13,058 nt of DNA from the NCBI GenBank assembly GCA_021775715.1, contig JAJFHI010000371.1, forward strand, positions 1-13,058, in the 5' to 3' direction. Below are positions 6,398 through 13,058 of the stretch, piece by piece. The stretch is from Hyphomicrobiaceae bacterium. Lineage in GTDB: Bacteria; Pseudomonadota; Alphaproteobacteria; Rhizobiales; Hyphomicrobiaceae. The notes beneath the pieces were generated by a model. That model ran no database searches. It was given only the letters and a program-made list of their open reading frames with translations, and was not told the DNA's origin. The number at the start of each line of letters is the position of its first letter. The first letter of the stretch is position 1. Made by a program: the position numbers and the translations under genes.

Positions 6398-7432
6398 CTA
6401 GGCAATCTTTTCGTATGCCGCCACAATCTTATCTGGATTAGGCAAGCAATGCTGTTCCATCACCCGAGCAAACGGGATTGGAACATCAGGGTAGGCCACG
6501 CGCTGTGGTGAGGCTTTCAAAACGGAGACATCGCGCTCTGCGATAGAGGCGATGATTTCTCCCGTCAAGCCGTAGCTTTGATAGTCTTCGTCTACGACGA
6601 TCAACTTGCCTGTTTTTGCAACGGAGTTGAACACGGTGTCGCGATCAAGTGGTACCAAAGTTCTAAGGTCGACGACTTCTGCACTCACACCTTTTTCCGC
6701 CAGTTTGTCGGCAGCTTTCAGTGCGTTGTGTACGCCCATAGCACAGCCCACGAGTGTCACATCGGTGCCCTGGCGAACAATCGCCGCTTCACCGAACGGG
6801 ATCTCGTAAGTGTCTTCAGGTGTGTGAACGTTGGCCAGAGGCTCTGTGCCAAGCCAACCCATGCCCTGGAGACCTTTATGGTACATGTAGATAACGGGGT
6901 TATCGTCGCGGATCGCCGTCGTCATCAGGCCTTTGGCGTCGTATGCGTTGGATGGGCAAACGACCTTCATGCCTGGCAAGTGCGCGAACGTGCCGTAGAG
7001 GCACTGCGAGTGCTGACCGGCGTCGGAGTAACCGCCACCTGTCGAGGTCATCAAAACAACCGGAACTTTAACTTCACCACCGGAGAAGTAGCAGTTCTTA
7101 GCCATCGAGTTGTAGATTGCATCAAAGCAGACGCCGAAGAAGTCGACGAACATCAGTTCGACGATTGGGCGCATGCCGTCGGAGGCAGCGCCAACGGCAG
7201 CCCCCATAAATGCAGTTTCAGAGATCGGCGTGTCGCGAACGCGCTGTTTACCAAACTCTTCCAACAGACCGCGCGTGTTACCAAAAACGCCGCCAAGTTT
7301 GGCGATGTCTTCGCCCATAACGAAGACTGTTGGATCGGTGCGCATTTCCTGTGCGGTTGCTTCAGCCATCGCGCGAGCGATGGTGAGCTTACGTTCGTTG
7401 CTTGTTGCAACTGCCGCTGCTTCAGAAGCCAT
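6398..7432 (-). CDS. acoB: Acetoin/2-oxoacid dehydrogenase E1 component, beta subunit
   Basis: A 344-residue transketolase-like E1 beta. Pyrimidine-binding domain features include VMGEDIAKLGGVFGNTRGL (38-56), the activating glutamate in TPISETAF (E72) and QHSQ (140-143). The C-terminal transketolase domain contains VSAEVVDLRTLVPLD and GKLIVVDEDY. With E1 alpha it forms an alpha2beta2 thiamine-diphosphate enzyme that cleaves an acyloin or decarboxylates a 2-oxoacid and acylates the lipoyl protein. AGGGAG lies 9 nt before the ATG. The gene sits 79 nt after E1 alpha and 25 nt before the lipoyl gene. The acetoin role is inferred from the AcoR neighbour and overall similarity; a branched-chain or other 2-oxoacid is possible. 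Confidence 0.88.
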   Translation of the reverse strand: MASEAAAVATSNERKLTIARAMAEATAQEMRTDPTVFVMGEDIAKLGGVFGNTRGLLEEFGKQRVRDTPISETAFMGAAVGAASDGMRPIVELMFVDFFGVCFDAIYNSMAKNCYFSGGEVKVPVVLMTSTGGGYSDAGQHSQCLYGTFAHLPGMKVVCPSNAYDAKGLMTTAIRDDNPVIYMYHKGLQGMGWLGTEPLANVHTPEDTYEIPFGEAAIVRQGTDVTLVGCAMGVHNALKAADKLAEKGVSAEVVDLRTLVPLDRDTVFNSVAKTGKLIVVDEDYQSYGLTGEIIASIAERDVSVLKASPQRVAYPDVPIPFARVMEQHCLPNPDKIVAAYEKIA

Positions 7433-7479
7433 TGAGACTTTCTCCCTTAGACTAGAGTATTTGTATCATTGATGTTGTT

Positions 7480-7510
7480 GAGCGTTTTCCGCTCCGTTCG
7501 ATAAGAACGG
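7480..7510 (-). other. Two small adjoining hairpins between E1 alpha and E1 beta genes
   Basis: GAGCG (7480-7484) pairs with CGCTC (7490-7494), and CCGTTC (7494-7499) pairs with GAACGG (7505-7510); each has a 5-nt loop and they share one base. They start immediately after the E1 alpha stop. Neither is followed by a U-run in the minus-strand transcript, so they probably do not terminate. Confidence 0.4.
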
Positions 7511-7511
7511 C

Positions 7512-8498
7512 TTAGGCAAACACCTTTTCAAATGCTTCTTCCGGAGCTGGATCAGCACTCTCGCGAGCAAACTTGATAGCATCGTCAACTTTCTTGCGGG
7601 CGCGGCCAGCGATGGCTTCGTCCTCCGAAGTCGTCAGACCGTGCTCGGTTGCAAGGCGGTTACGCATTGTCGGGATCGGATCGACGGCTTTAAGCGAATC
7701 GAGTTCACCAGCGGGGCGATACCCTTCCGCGTCACCCATAAAGTGACCAGCAAGGCGTGATGTTTCGATCTCAATCAGCGTTGGACCTTCGCCGCGGCGC
7801 GCGCGAGCGATAGCTTCACCTGCAACATCGAAGATTGCGATTGGATCGTTACCTGGGATCATGTGACCAGGCATACCGTAGCCTACGGCACGAAGAGAGT
7901 TATCGCCGACAGCTGTCGATTCTGCTTTGGCAACAGAAATGCCCCAAGCGTTATCTTCGATGACGAAGATTACTGGAACTTTCCAGACCGATGCAAGGTT
8001 CAAGGCTTCGTGGAACGCGCCCTGGTTGGCTGCGCCTTCACCCATGTAGGCAACAGCAACGCCTTCTTTGCCCTGCATTTTGCGCGACAGAGCCGCACCA
8101 ACAGCTGGACCAAGGCCCTGAGCGATGATTCCTGAGCATGCAAAGTTTACGGCGGGATCGAAGATGTGCATGTGACCGCCACGGCCACCGCTTAGGCCGG
8201 TCTTCTTGCCGAAGATTTCAGCGGTCATCTTGTTGAGGTCGACGCCCTTGGCGATCGCCTGGTGATGCGGACGGTGCGTTGCTGTCACGATGTCTTCTGG
8301 TGTCAGGTGCGCACAAATGCCAACGGCAGTTGGTTCCTGACCGTTCGACAAGTGCATCTCACCCGGGATCGGGCCATTTGCCATGTTGAACACCGGCGTT
8401 TTGCCTTCGAGATAGATCTGTTCGATCTGTTCCTCGAAATAACGGCTGATGAGCATGTGCTCATACATCCACAATTTTTGTTCGTATGTCGGAAGCAA
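7512..8498 (-). CDS. acoA: Acetoin/2-oxoacid dehydrogenase E1 component, alpha subunit
   Basis: A 328-residue E1 alpha. The thiamine-diphosphate motif runs from GEGAANQGAF (153-162) to VIEDNAWGIS (179-188). GGRGGHMHIFDP (104-115) is typical of acetoin and pyruvate E1 alpha. The usual H-R-G-H-G-H segment reads THRPHHQAIAKG (74-85), so this is probably not the classical acetoin E1 group. The start is a TTG at 8498, preceded by AAGGGGGG 6 nt upstream. The first ATG in frame, at 8468, lacks such a site and would remove conserved N-terminal sequence. It is the first gene of the cluster, and a sigma-54 promoter candidate lies at 8631-8646. Confidence 0.88.
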   Translation of the reverse strand: MLPTYEQKLWMYEHMLISRYFEEQIEQIYLEGKTPVFNMANGPIPGEMHLSNGQEPTAVGICAHLTPEDIVTATHRPHHQAIAKGVDLNKMTAEIFGKKTGLSGGRGGHMHIFDPAVNFACSGIIAQGLGPAVGAALSRKMQGKEGVAVAYMGEGAANQGAFHEALNLASVWKVPVIFVIEDNAWGISVAKAESTAVGDNSLRAVGYGMPGHMIPGNDPIAIFDVAGEAIARARRGEGPTLIEIETSRLAGHFMGDAEGYRPAGELDSLKAVDPIPTMRNRLATEHGLTTSEDEAIAGRARKKVDDAIKFARESADPAPEEAFEKVFA

Positions 8499-8630
8499 GG
8501 CGGACCCCCCTTATGGTTTCTGGTTTGGTGATTTATTGGACTGTCTCATGCCACACAGTCGATCGTAAGGACCAGCATTTTCATATGCGAAGATCCCACG
8601 CATGCAACTGATTTGGTTGGCTATAACACA

Positions 8631-8646
8631 CGCACCGTTTATGCCA
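8631..8646 (-). promoter_or_regulatory. Candidate sigma-54 promoter for the E1 alpha-led cluster
   Basis: The minus strand reads TGGCATAAACGGTGCG. It matches 8 of 12 defined positions of TGGCACG-N4-TTGCW, with GG and GC correctly spaced. The predicted start near 8620 gives a leader of about 122 nt before the TTG start codon. Confidence 0.55.
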
Positions 8647-8729
8647 AGCCTAGCCTCAAGGCTAAAGCGTTGATTGACGAACATTTTTCGGCCCGGATCT
8701 TCAAAAACCGCCGCAACATAGCCATCGAT

Positions 8730-8749
8730 CTGTCGCAAGCTTGAGACAG
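8730..8749. promoter_or_regulatory. Candidate enhancer (upstream activator sequence) palindrome
   Basis: CTGTCGCAAGCTTGAGACAG is self-complementary except for one pair. Its arms are TGTCGCA and TGTCTCA, heptamers also found upstream of the GMC operon. Its centre lies about 120 bp upstream of the predicted E1 alpha start and about 85 bp upstream of the predicted SoxYZ-like start, both usual distances for a sigma-54 enhancer. Confidence 0.5.
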
Positions 8750-8798
8750 TCGGCGCAGGCGCAAATCTCCATTTTCAATTCGCCGTTAACAACATATT

Positions 8799-8814
8799 TG
8801 GCAAGATTACCGCA
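8799..8814 (+). promoter_or_regulatory. Candidate sigma-54 promoter for the SoxYZ-like gene
   Basis: TGGCAAGATTACCGCA matches 9 of 12 defined positions of TGGCACG-N4-TTGCW with the exact GG-N10-GC spacing. The -12 half is weaker (CCGC instead of TTGC). The predicted start is near 8825, about 130 nt upstream of the ATG. Confidence 0.5.
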
Positions 8815-8902
8815 CACGGCGTGGATAACCGCATTTTAGATCACATCCCTATGTATGTTGCTTGAAACATCCAGCCTACTATGAGATAGGTAGAAAAAAG
8901 AA

Positions 8903-8924
8903 TTTTCCAGCGCACACTGGAAAA
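8903..8924 (+). other. Leader hairpin/inverted repeat upstream of the SoxYZ-like gene
   Basis: TTTTCCAG and CTGGAAAA form a perfect 8-bp inverted repeat around CGCACA. It lies 30 nt before the chosen start codon. No T-run follows, so it is more likely a leader structure or an operator than a terminator. Confidence 0.45.
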
Positions 8925-8954
8925 ACGGAAACGCACAGAACAAGGATGACTTTG

Positions 8955-9794
8955 ATGGTCAGGAATTTTGCTTCAGCGCTCATGGTCGTGTTGGCAGGCG
9001 CCCTGCTTACATCCGGAGTGATGTTTACTACGCCTGCAGCAGCAGACGATACCTGGGACAGCATTCGCGGAGATTTCTTCGGCGATCGTGAGATCCTCGA
9101 TGGCAAAGACATGCTCGCAATCGAGGCACCCGAAAAGGCAGAAGACGCGTCTATCGTGCCAGTCGAACTCTTCTTGTTTTCGCGCATTGCTGGCAACGTC
9201 AAGAAAATGACCGTGCTGATAGACAACAACCCAGCACCTCTGGTCACAGCGATGACTTTTGGCGAAGCGGCCGGCAAAAGTTCGCGCAAGATCGCAACGC
9301 GCGTGCGCTTCAATTCATTCTCGTTTATCCGCGCCATCATCGAAACAGATGACGGCAAACTCTACATGACATCCAAGTTCGTTATGGCTGCTGGGGGTTG
9401 CTCATCATCCGGCGTGAAAGACTTCGAGACAGCCAACAATAACATCGGTCAGATCCGCATCAAGCGCATCCCAGATCCTTTTGCCAAGCCAAACCAGACG
9501 GCGACAACAGGTGAAGCCATGGTGATGATACGCCATCCGAACTATTCCGGCATGCAGATGGATCCCAAAAACGGCGAATTCGTTCCAGCACACTTTGTCA
9601 ACGAAGTCGTGGTCAAACGTGGCGACGAACTTGTTTTCTCAGCAGAGACCGGCATCTCACTGTCGACCAACCCAAACATTCGCTTCACATATTCTCCAGG
9701 TGCGGGCGAGCCGATTGAAGTGACAGCGAAAGACTCCGAAGGTGGAAACTTCAAACGCGTTTTGGGCAAGAAAGTTGTTAGCATTCAGAACTAA
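8955..9794 (+). CDS. Fused SoxYZ-like periplasmic carrier protein (quinoprotein dehydrogenase-associated type)
   Basis: A 279-residue secreted protein that joins a SoxY-like and a SoxZ-like domain. A Sec signal peptide (MVRNFASALMVVLAGALLTS, cleavage likely after PAAA at residue 30) precedes the SoxY-like part (about 31-155). That part ends in AAGGCSSSG, where C149 corresponds to the SoxY swinging-arm cysteine but the usual GGCGG tail is not kept. The SoxZ-like part (about 183-279) has PNYSGMQMDP, IPAHF-like VPAHFVNEV and GISLSTNPNIRF. Fused SoxYZ-like proteins are known beside periplasmic quinoprotein alcohol dehydrogenases; their job is unclear. In-frame ATGs occur at 8862 and 8946, but only 8955 has a well-placed AAGGA (8 nt away) and begins a clean signal peptide. 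No other Sox genes are visible. Confidence 0.85.
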   Translation: MVRNFASALMVVLAGALLTSGVMFTTPAAADDTWDSIRGDFFGDREILDGKDMLAIEAPEKAEDASIVPVELFLFSRIAGNVKKMTVLIDNNPAPLVTAMTFGEAAGKSSRKIATRVRFNSFSFIRAIIETDDGKLYMTSKFVMAAGGCSSSGVKDFETANNNIGQIRIKRIPDPFAKPNQTATTGEAMVMIRHPNYSGMQMDPKNGEFVPAHFVNEVVVKRGDELVFSAETGISLSTNPNIRFTYSPGAGEPIEVTAKDSEGGNFKRVLGKKVVSIQN

Positions 9795-9867
9795 GTTCAA
9801 ATTTGCACAACTGTAACTGAGGGTGACAACACTCTCCGCGCGCACGACAGAAAACGCCCAGCTTCTT

Positions 9868-9907
9868 GACGGCCTGCTCGGACATGAGCCGGCCGTCTTA
9901 TTTTTTT
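9868..9907 (+). terminator. Rho-independent terminator of the SoxYZ-like gene
   Basis: GACGGCC (9868-9874) pairs with GGCCGTC (9891-9897). Inside, after one mismatch, GCTC/GAGC pairs around a 6-nt loop. TTATTTTTTT follows directly. A smaller hairpin, GAGGGTG-ACAA-CACTCTC (9819-9836), lies ahead of it. Confidence 0.9.
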
Positions 9908-10006
9908 CTGGCACGTGCCCATTAACCGTGCCGAAAATCATTTTAGCGATTAAGTCTTCCTCGGATGGCAATGTTGGGGATCGTCACGCCCCGGTTAGTT
10001 AGGCTA

Positions 10007-10012
10007 TATAAT
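10007..10012 (+). promoter_or_regulatory. Possible -10 element for folE
   Basis: A perfect TATAAT lies 80 nt upstream of the folE start, after the upstream terminator. No good -35 hexamer is visible at 16-18 nt spacing, so this is a weak prediction. Confidence 0.35.
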
Positions 10013-10091
10013 CGTTTCCAATTTAGCAGCCGCACGATCTAATTGGTCCGGGGCGGCGTAACCAAAGCAAGCCTGCTTAGGAGATAATCAA

Positions 10092-10724
10092 ATGAAAACA
10101 CCGGACGGTCCGGTGAAAAAACGGCGCACCACCTCTAAGAGCGCCGAAAAACCAAAAAAACCAAGCCGCAACGAAGTCGAAGATGCCGTCCGGACTTTGA
10201 TCCGCTGGGTCGGCGAGGACCCGGCACGCGACGGGCTGCATGAAACTCCAGCCCGCGTGACGCGGGCCTTTGAAGAATATTTTAGCGGTTACAAGGAAGA
10301 CCCCGCTGCACTGCTTGAAAAAACCTTCGAAGAAATCGAGGGATATGACGAGATGATCGTCTTACGTGGTATCCGCTTTGAGAGCCATTGCGAGCATCAC
10401 ATGGCGCCGATCATCGGTCGCGCTTGGGTCGCGTACCTGCCGCGCGGACGTGTTGTTGGTATTTCGAAACTAGCGCGCGTCGTAAATGCGTTCGCTAAAC
10501 GCATGCAAATCCAGGAAAAAATGACGGCCCAGATCGCCAACACCATCAATGATGTGCTGGACCCGTACGGCGTTGCTGTTGTGCTCAAAGCTGAACACCA
10601 CTGCATGACGACGCGCGGCGTGATGAAGCCCGGCACCGATCTCGTAACCAGCCGCATGCACGGCGTCTTCCGCGACAACGCACTGACACGGCAAGAGTTC
10701 CTATCGATGGTGAACGACCACTGA
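10092..10724 (+). CDS. folE: GTP cyclohydrolase I, type IA (FolE)
   Basis: A 210-residue enzyme converting GTP to 7,8-dihydroneopterin triphosphate, the first step of tetrahydrofolate synthesis. It is zinc-dependent and cytoplasmic, and the family forms homodecamers. Zinc ligands are visible as C100 and H103 in ESHCEHHMAP and C171 in EHHCMTTRG. RGRVVGISKLARVV and TRGVMKPG are hallmark segments. The first 25 residues are a Lys/Ser-rich extension of low complexity. AGGAG lies 8 nt upstream of the ATG. The gene converges on truA with a 4-nt gap, so no separate terminator fits between them. Folate supply also serves Fmt, encoded nearby. Confidence 0.97.
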   Translation: MKTPDGPVKKRRTTSKSAEKPKKPSRNEVEDAVRTLIRWVGEDPARDGLHETPARVTRAFEEYFSGYKEDPAALLEKTFEEIEGYDEMIVLRGIRFESHCEHHMAPIIGRAWVAYLPRGRVVGISKLARVVNAFAKRMQIQEKMTAQIANTINDVLDPYGVAVVLKAEHHCMTTRGVMKPGTDLVTSRMHGVFRDNALTRQEFLSMVNDH

Positions 10725-10728
10725 AACT

Positions 10729-11469
10729 CTAATAATCCACATGCATCAAGTAGAGCCCTGCGGCGGGCGCTACAGAACCGCAGGCTGTGCGGTCACAGGC
10801 TGCCAGTGCATCTGCAAGATCCTGGCAGCTCCACTTGCCTTCACCGACAAGCTTTAAGCTACCAACCATCGAGCGCACCTGATTGTGTAAGAACGATCGC
10901 GCAGAGGCCTCAATCAAGACTTCGTTGGAAGCGCGAAACACACGCAGCGAATCCAGGGTACGCATTGATGAATTGGCCTGACAGTGTTTTGCGCGAAACG
11001 TCGTAAAATCATGATGACCAATGAGAACGCGACAGGCCTCGTTCATATCGTCGGCATCCAGCGGTCGTATAACATGCCAAACGCGGTTTTTCTCGAGCAC
11101 TGGGTGCGGCCGACTGTTGAGAATGCGGTAGGTGTAGTGGCGCGCCGTTGCTGAATATCGCGCATCGAAATCATCGGCGACGGCGTCGCACGTTAAGACT
11201 GCAATCGAACCGTTGGGTCTGAGGTAATAATTCAGCGCTTCGCGAATTCGGGTTGGCACCCATTCGCGCGACAAATCAAAGTGTGCAATCTGGCCCTTAG
11301 CATGCACACCCGTGTCAGTGCGCCCAGCGCCTTGCAAGACAACGTCCTCACCAGTTGCAGATTTAATGGCAACACGAAGAGAGCCTTGAACAGTTTCGCC
11401 GTTTGTCTGCTGTTGCCAGCCTACAAACGGCGTTCCGTCATATTCGATCGTCAAGCGGTATCTGGGCAT
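10729..11469 (-). CDS. truA: tRNA pseudouridine(38-40) synthase TruA
   Basis: A 246-residue enzyme, full length for the family, that isomerises uridines at positions 38-40 of the tRNA anticodon stem-loop. The catalytic aspartate is D52 in GAGRTDTGVHAKGQ (47-60). Other family segments are YDGTPFVGWQ, ARYSATARHYTYRI and SFLHNQVRSMVGSL. It lies downstream of fmt on the same strand, a common alphaproteobacterial order, but here a small secreted protein gene (11577-11942) intervenes. Confidence 0.97.
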   Translation of the reverse strand: MPRYRLTIEYDGTPFVGWQQQTNGETVQGSLRVAIKSATGEDVVLQGAGRTDTGVHAKGQIAHFDLSREWVPTRIREALNYYLRPNGSIAVLTCDAVADDFDARYSATARHYTYRILNSRPHPVLEKNRVWHVIRPLDADDMNEACRVLIGHHDFTTFRAKHCQANSSMRTLDSLRVFRASNEVLIEASARSFLHNQVRSMVGSLKLVGEGKWSCQDLADALAACDRTACGSVAPAAGLYLMHVDY

Positions 11470-11576
11470 GCGAGTAAGACGTCCAGCTTATTGCAGATGC
11501 CAGACATCTAACTGTTTTGCTTGAGCGACACCAGGGGCAGCCTATTGGCGGAAATCAGCCCATACCGGTGAGGTGC

Positions 11577-11942
11577 CTAGCGGCCGTTGAAGCCGAAACC
11601 AATCCGCGAACCGCTAAAACCAAAGCCGATGGTGCGAGGTGAATAATACGAGCGATAGCGGTTGGTATTGCGGTTGATATTGACATTGCGGTTGCTACTT
11701 CCAGACCCGCGGCTGTCATTCACATTCACCGCCACATTGGCCTGACCGTGTGGATTGATGATGACCTTGCTCGTCCGCGGCAACGGGCGAAACACCCGTA
11801 CACCAGATTCAATCGTCACCACCGCTCCGTAATACGGCCGTGTCTCAATGCGAATGGTCTCCTGTGAGGCTGCTGAACCTGCCAGCACGGAAGACCCAAC
11901 CAAAGCCGCTGCAATTGCAATAAGTTGTCCAATACTACGCAT
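11577..11942 (-). CDS. Small secreted hypothetical protein, Asn/Arg-rich with Gly/Phe repeat tail
   Basis: A 121-residue protein of no family I recognise. A Sec signal peptide (MRSIGQLIAIAAALVGSSVLAGS, likely cut near residue 25) precedes a segment TIRIETRPYYGAVVTIESGVRVFRPLP with beta-strand character. A low-complexity, Asn/Arg/Ser-rich stretch follows (residues about 70-95), and the protein ends in two near-repeats, IGFGFSGSR and IGFGFNGR. GAGGAG lies 9 nt before the ATG, so translation is credible. Its amino acid composition suggests an envelope or surface protein. It lies between fmt and truA on the same strand and may be co-transcribed with them. Confidence 0.75.
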   Translation of the reverse strand: MRSIGQLIAIAAALVGSSVLAGSAASQETIRIETRPYYGAVVTIESGVRVFRPLPRTSKVIINPHGQANVAVNVNDSRGSGSSNRNVNINRNTNRYRSYYSPRTIGFGFSGSRIGFGFNGR

Positions 11943-12073
11943 GGACTGCCACTCCTCATATCATAACGACGCAAATAGAACTGGGAGACAGTCTACGACG
12001 ACCGACGCCCGTCACGTTAACGGATCGTTAGGAATGCTTAACGGTGGCGACATCAATGAAAAGTGCGACGGGT

Positions 12074-13039
12074 CTAAGCCGCACCCCCGACCACATCGCC
12101 TTGGCGTAACGGAAATCCCCTCAGGAAATCTTCGGCTGATGCGGGCTTCTTCCCGGCGCGCTGCAGGCGGACCAACCGGACGGCGCCGTCACCGCACGCA
12201 ATTGTCAGCACAGTATCCAAAACTGCACCCGGCAAAGATGCTGCTGGGCTGCCGCCGCTGGCCTCGACGCGTTCGCAGGCCAACACCTTGACGCGCTCGG
12301 ATTTGCCACTGGGGCCGACCGCTTCGAACCAGGCGCCAGGGAAAGGTGACAACCCGCGAATGAGATTGTGGACTTCGTCATCTGGTTTGGAGAAATCGAT
12401 GCGCGCTTCGGATTTTGAAATCTTGCGGGCGTAGGTAACGCCGTCTTCAGGTTGCGGTGTCGGCACCAGTGAGCCACGGGCAAGTGCTGCCAACGCCCGA
12501 ACCATGAGATCACCGCCTCGCGCCGCCAGCATGTCGTGCAGTTCACCGGCCGTTGTGTTGTCGCCGATTGGCACCATCTCGGCGAGGCAAACCGGTCCGG
12601 TGTCGAGGCCTTCCTCCATCTGCATGATCATTAGTGCCGTCGAGGTATCACCAGCCATGATAGCGCGTTGAATGGGAGCCGCGCCACGCCAGCGCGGCAG
12701 ACGCGAAGCATGCAGGTTCAGGCAGCCATACTGAGGGGCGTCGAGAACCTCAGGTGGCAGCAACAGGCCATATGCCACTACGATTGCCACGTCGGCATTG
12801 TGGGCGGCAAACGCCGCCTGCTCGTCAGCGCCTTTGAGGGACGTCGGGGTAAAGACGGGAATGCCGCTGTCTTCGGCAAATGTGTGCACGGGCGACTTCG
12901 TTTCTTCCAGACCCCGGCGCCCAGCGGCGCGCGGCGGCTGTGAATAAACGGCCACTAAATCGTGGCCGGCTGCAACCAGCTCGGACAATGTCGGCACCGA
13001 AAATTCCGGTGTGCCCATAAAAACGATACGCAATGTCAT
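12074..13039 (-). CDS. fmt: Methionyl-tRNA formyltransferase
   Basis: A 321-residue enzyme that formylates initiator Met-tRNA with 10-formyltetrahydrofolate. The N-terminal motif is RIVFMGTPEFSVPTL (4-18). The formyl-transfer centre is NLHASRLPRWRGAAPIQRAI, with the catalytic Asn/His, followed by MEEGLDTGPV. The C-terminal OB-like tRNA-binding domain starts near GVTYARKISKSEARIDF. The length is normal. The start is the ATG at 13039; only a weak GAGAA lies upstream. The upstream gene, often def, would lie beyond the right edge, and the last 19 nt show at most the final two codons and a TGA (13053-13051) of a preceding frame. Confidence 0.96.
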   Translation of the reverse strand: MTLRIVFMGTPEFSVPTLSELVAAGHDLVAVYSQPPRAAGRRGLEETKSPVHTFAEDSGIPVFTPTSLKGADEQAAFAAHNADVAIVVAYGLLLPPEVLDAPQYGCLNLHASRLPRWRGAAPIQRAIMAGDTSTALMIMQMEEGLDTGPVCLAEMVPIGDNTTAGELHDMLAARGGDLMVRALAALARGSLVPTPQPEDGVTYARKISKSEARIDFSKPDDEVHNLIRGLSPFPGAWFEAVGPSGKSERVKVLACERVEASGGSPAASLPGAVLDTVLTIACGDGAVRLVRLQRAGKKPASAEDFLRGFPLRQGDVVGGAA

Positions 13040-13058
13040 CAGGTAAATTCTCAGTCGC

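Larger units (their letters stand above)
8499..8954. promoter_or_regulatory. Divergent control region between E1 alpha and SoxYZ-like genes
   Basis: 456 bp without a convincing gene. It contains opposed sigma-54-like promoters at 8631-8646 (minus) and 8799-8814 (plus), and a 20-bp near-palindrome at 8730-8749 between them. There is a short inverted repeat TAGCCT-CA-AGGCTA just upstream of the minus promoter, a further TGTCTCA heptamer at 8542-8548 inside the E1 alpha leader, and an 8-bp hairpin at 8903-8924 in the other leader. Confidence 0.55.

Noticed and set aside
6578..7435. Long plus-strand reading frame opposite E1 beta
   Set aside because: It is the complement of a clear E1 beta gene and has no domain motifs of its own.
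8511..8738. 75-codon minus-strand reading frame upstream of E1 alpha
   Set aside because: It covers the sigma-54-like promoter, has no ribosome binding site and shows no recognisable sequence. Treated as control region.
6139..9794. Lipoyl protein, ligase and SoxYZ-like carrier as a lipoate-dependent sulfur oxidation (sHdr) system
   Set aside because: The lipoyl protein is a short E2-type domain, not GcvH-like; no hdr-type genes are present, and E1 alpha, E1 beta and E2 explain the lipoyl protein fully.
9910..9919. GGCACGTGCC palindrome after the SoxYZ-like terminator, resembling half of a sigma-54 site
   Set aside because: There is no GC at the required spacing on either strand, and folE is a housekeeping gene.
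12018..12030. TAACG-GAT-CGTTA inverted repeat upstream of the small secreted protein gene
   Set aside because: Only 5-bp arms with no promoter in view; easily chance.

Overview
The window looks like the chromosome of a moderately GC-rich alphaproteobacterium. Housekeeping genes (folE, truA, fmt) lie on the right, and a catabolic block fills the left two thirds. The genus cannot be fixed from the sequence alone; a Rhodospirillales-like or marine lineage is a guess.

Left edge (1-1839, minus strand): the start of a GMC-family FAD dehydrogenase gene, cut by the window edge, and just upstream of it a Tat-exported gluconate 2-dehydrogenase subunit 3-type small subunit. Together they look like a periplasmic dehydrogenase that passes electrons to the respiratory chain. 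A near-consensus sigma-54 promoter (1909-1924) precedes the pair. A long intergenic region (1840-2378) separates it from a divergent AcoR-type sigma-54 activator gene (2379-4388, plus).

Middle (4385-8498, minus strand): a 2-oxoacid/acetoin dehydrogenase cluster read right to left. It encodes E1 alpha, E1 beta, a free-standing 77-residue lipoyl protein, a separate E2 catalytic core, and a lipoate ligase-like protein. No E3 gene is present. A 25-bp hairpin and a second GC-rich hairpin lie between the lipoyl and E2 genes. The ligase and regulator genes converge with overlapping stop codons.

Right of E1 alpha (8499-8954): a divergent control region with sigma-54-like -24/-12 elements facing both ways and a 20-bp near-palindrome between them. 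It leads rightward to a fused SoxYZ-like periplasmic carrier gene that ends in a strong intrinsic terminator.

Far right: folE (plus) converges with truA (minus). A small secreted protein gene sits between truA and fmt.

Working model (inference): the AcoR-like protein activates three sigma-54 transcription units. Their products would be a periplasmic flavin dehydrogenase, a periplasmic SoxYZ-like carrier and a cytoplasmic acetoin-type dehydrogenase complex with its own lipoylation enzyme. This could be a pathway in which an alcohol or diol is oxidised outside the membrane and the resulting ketone is cleaved inside.
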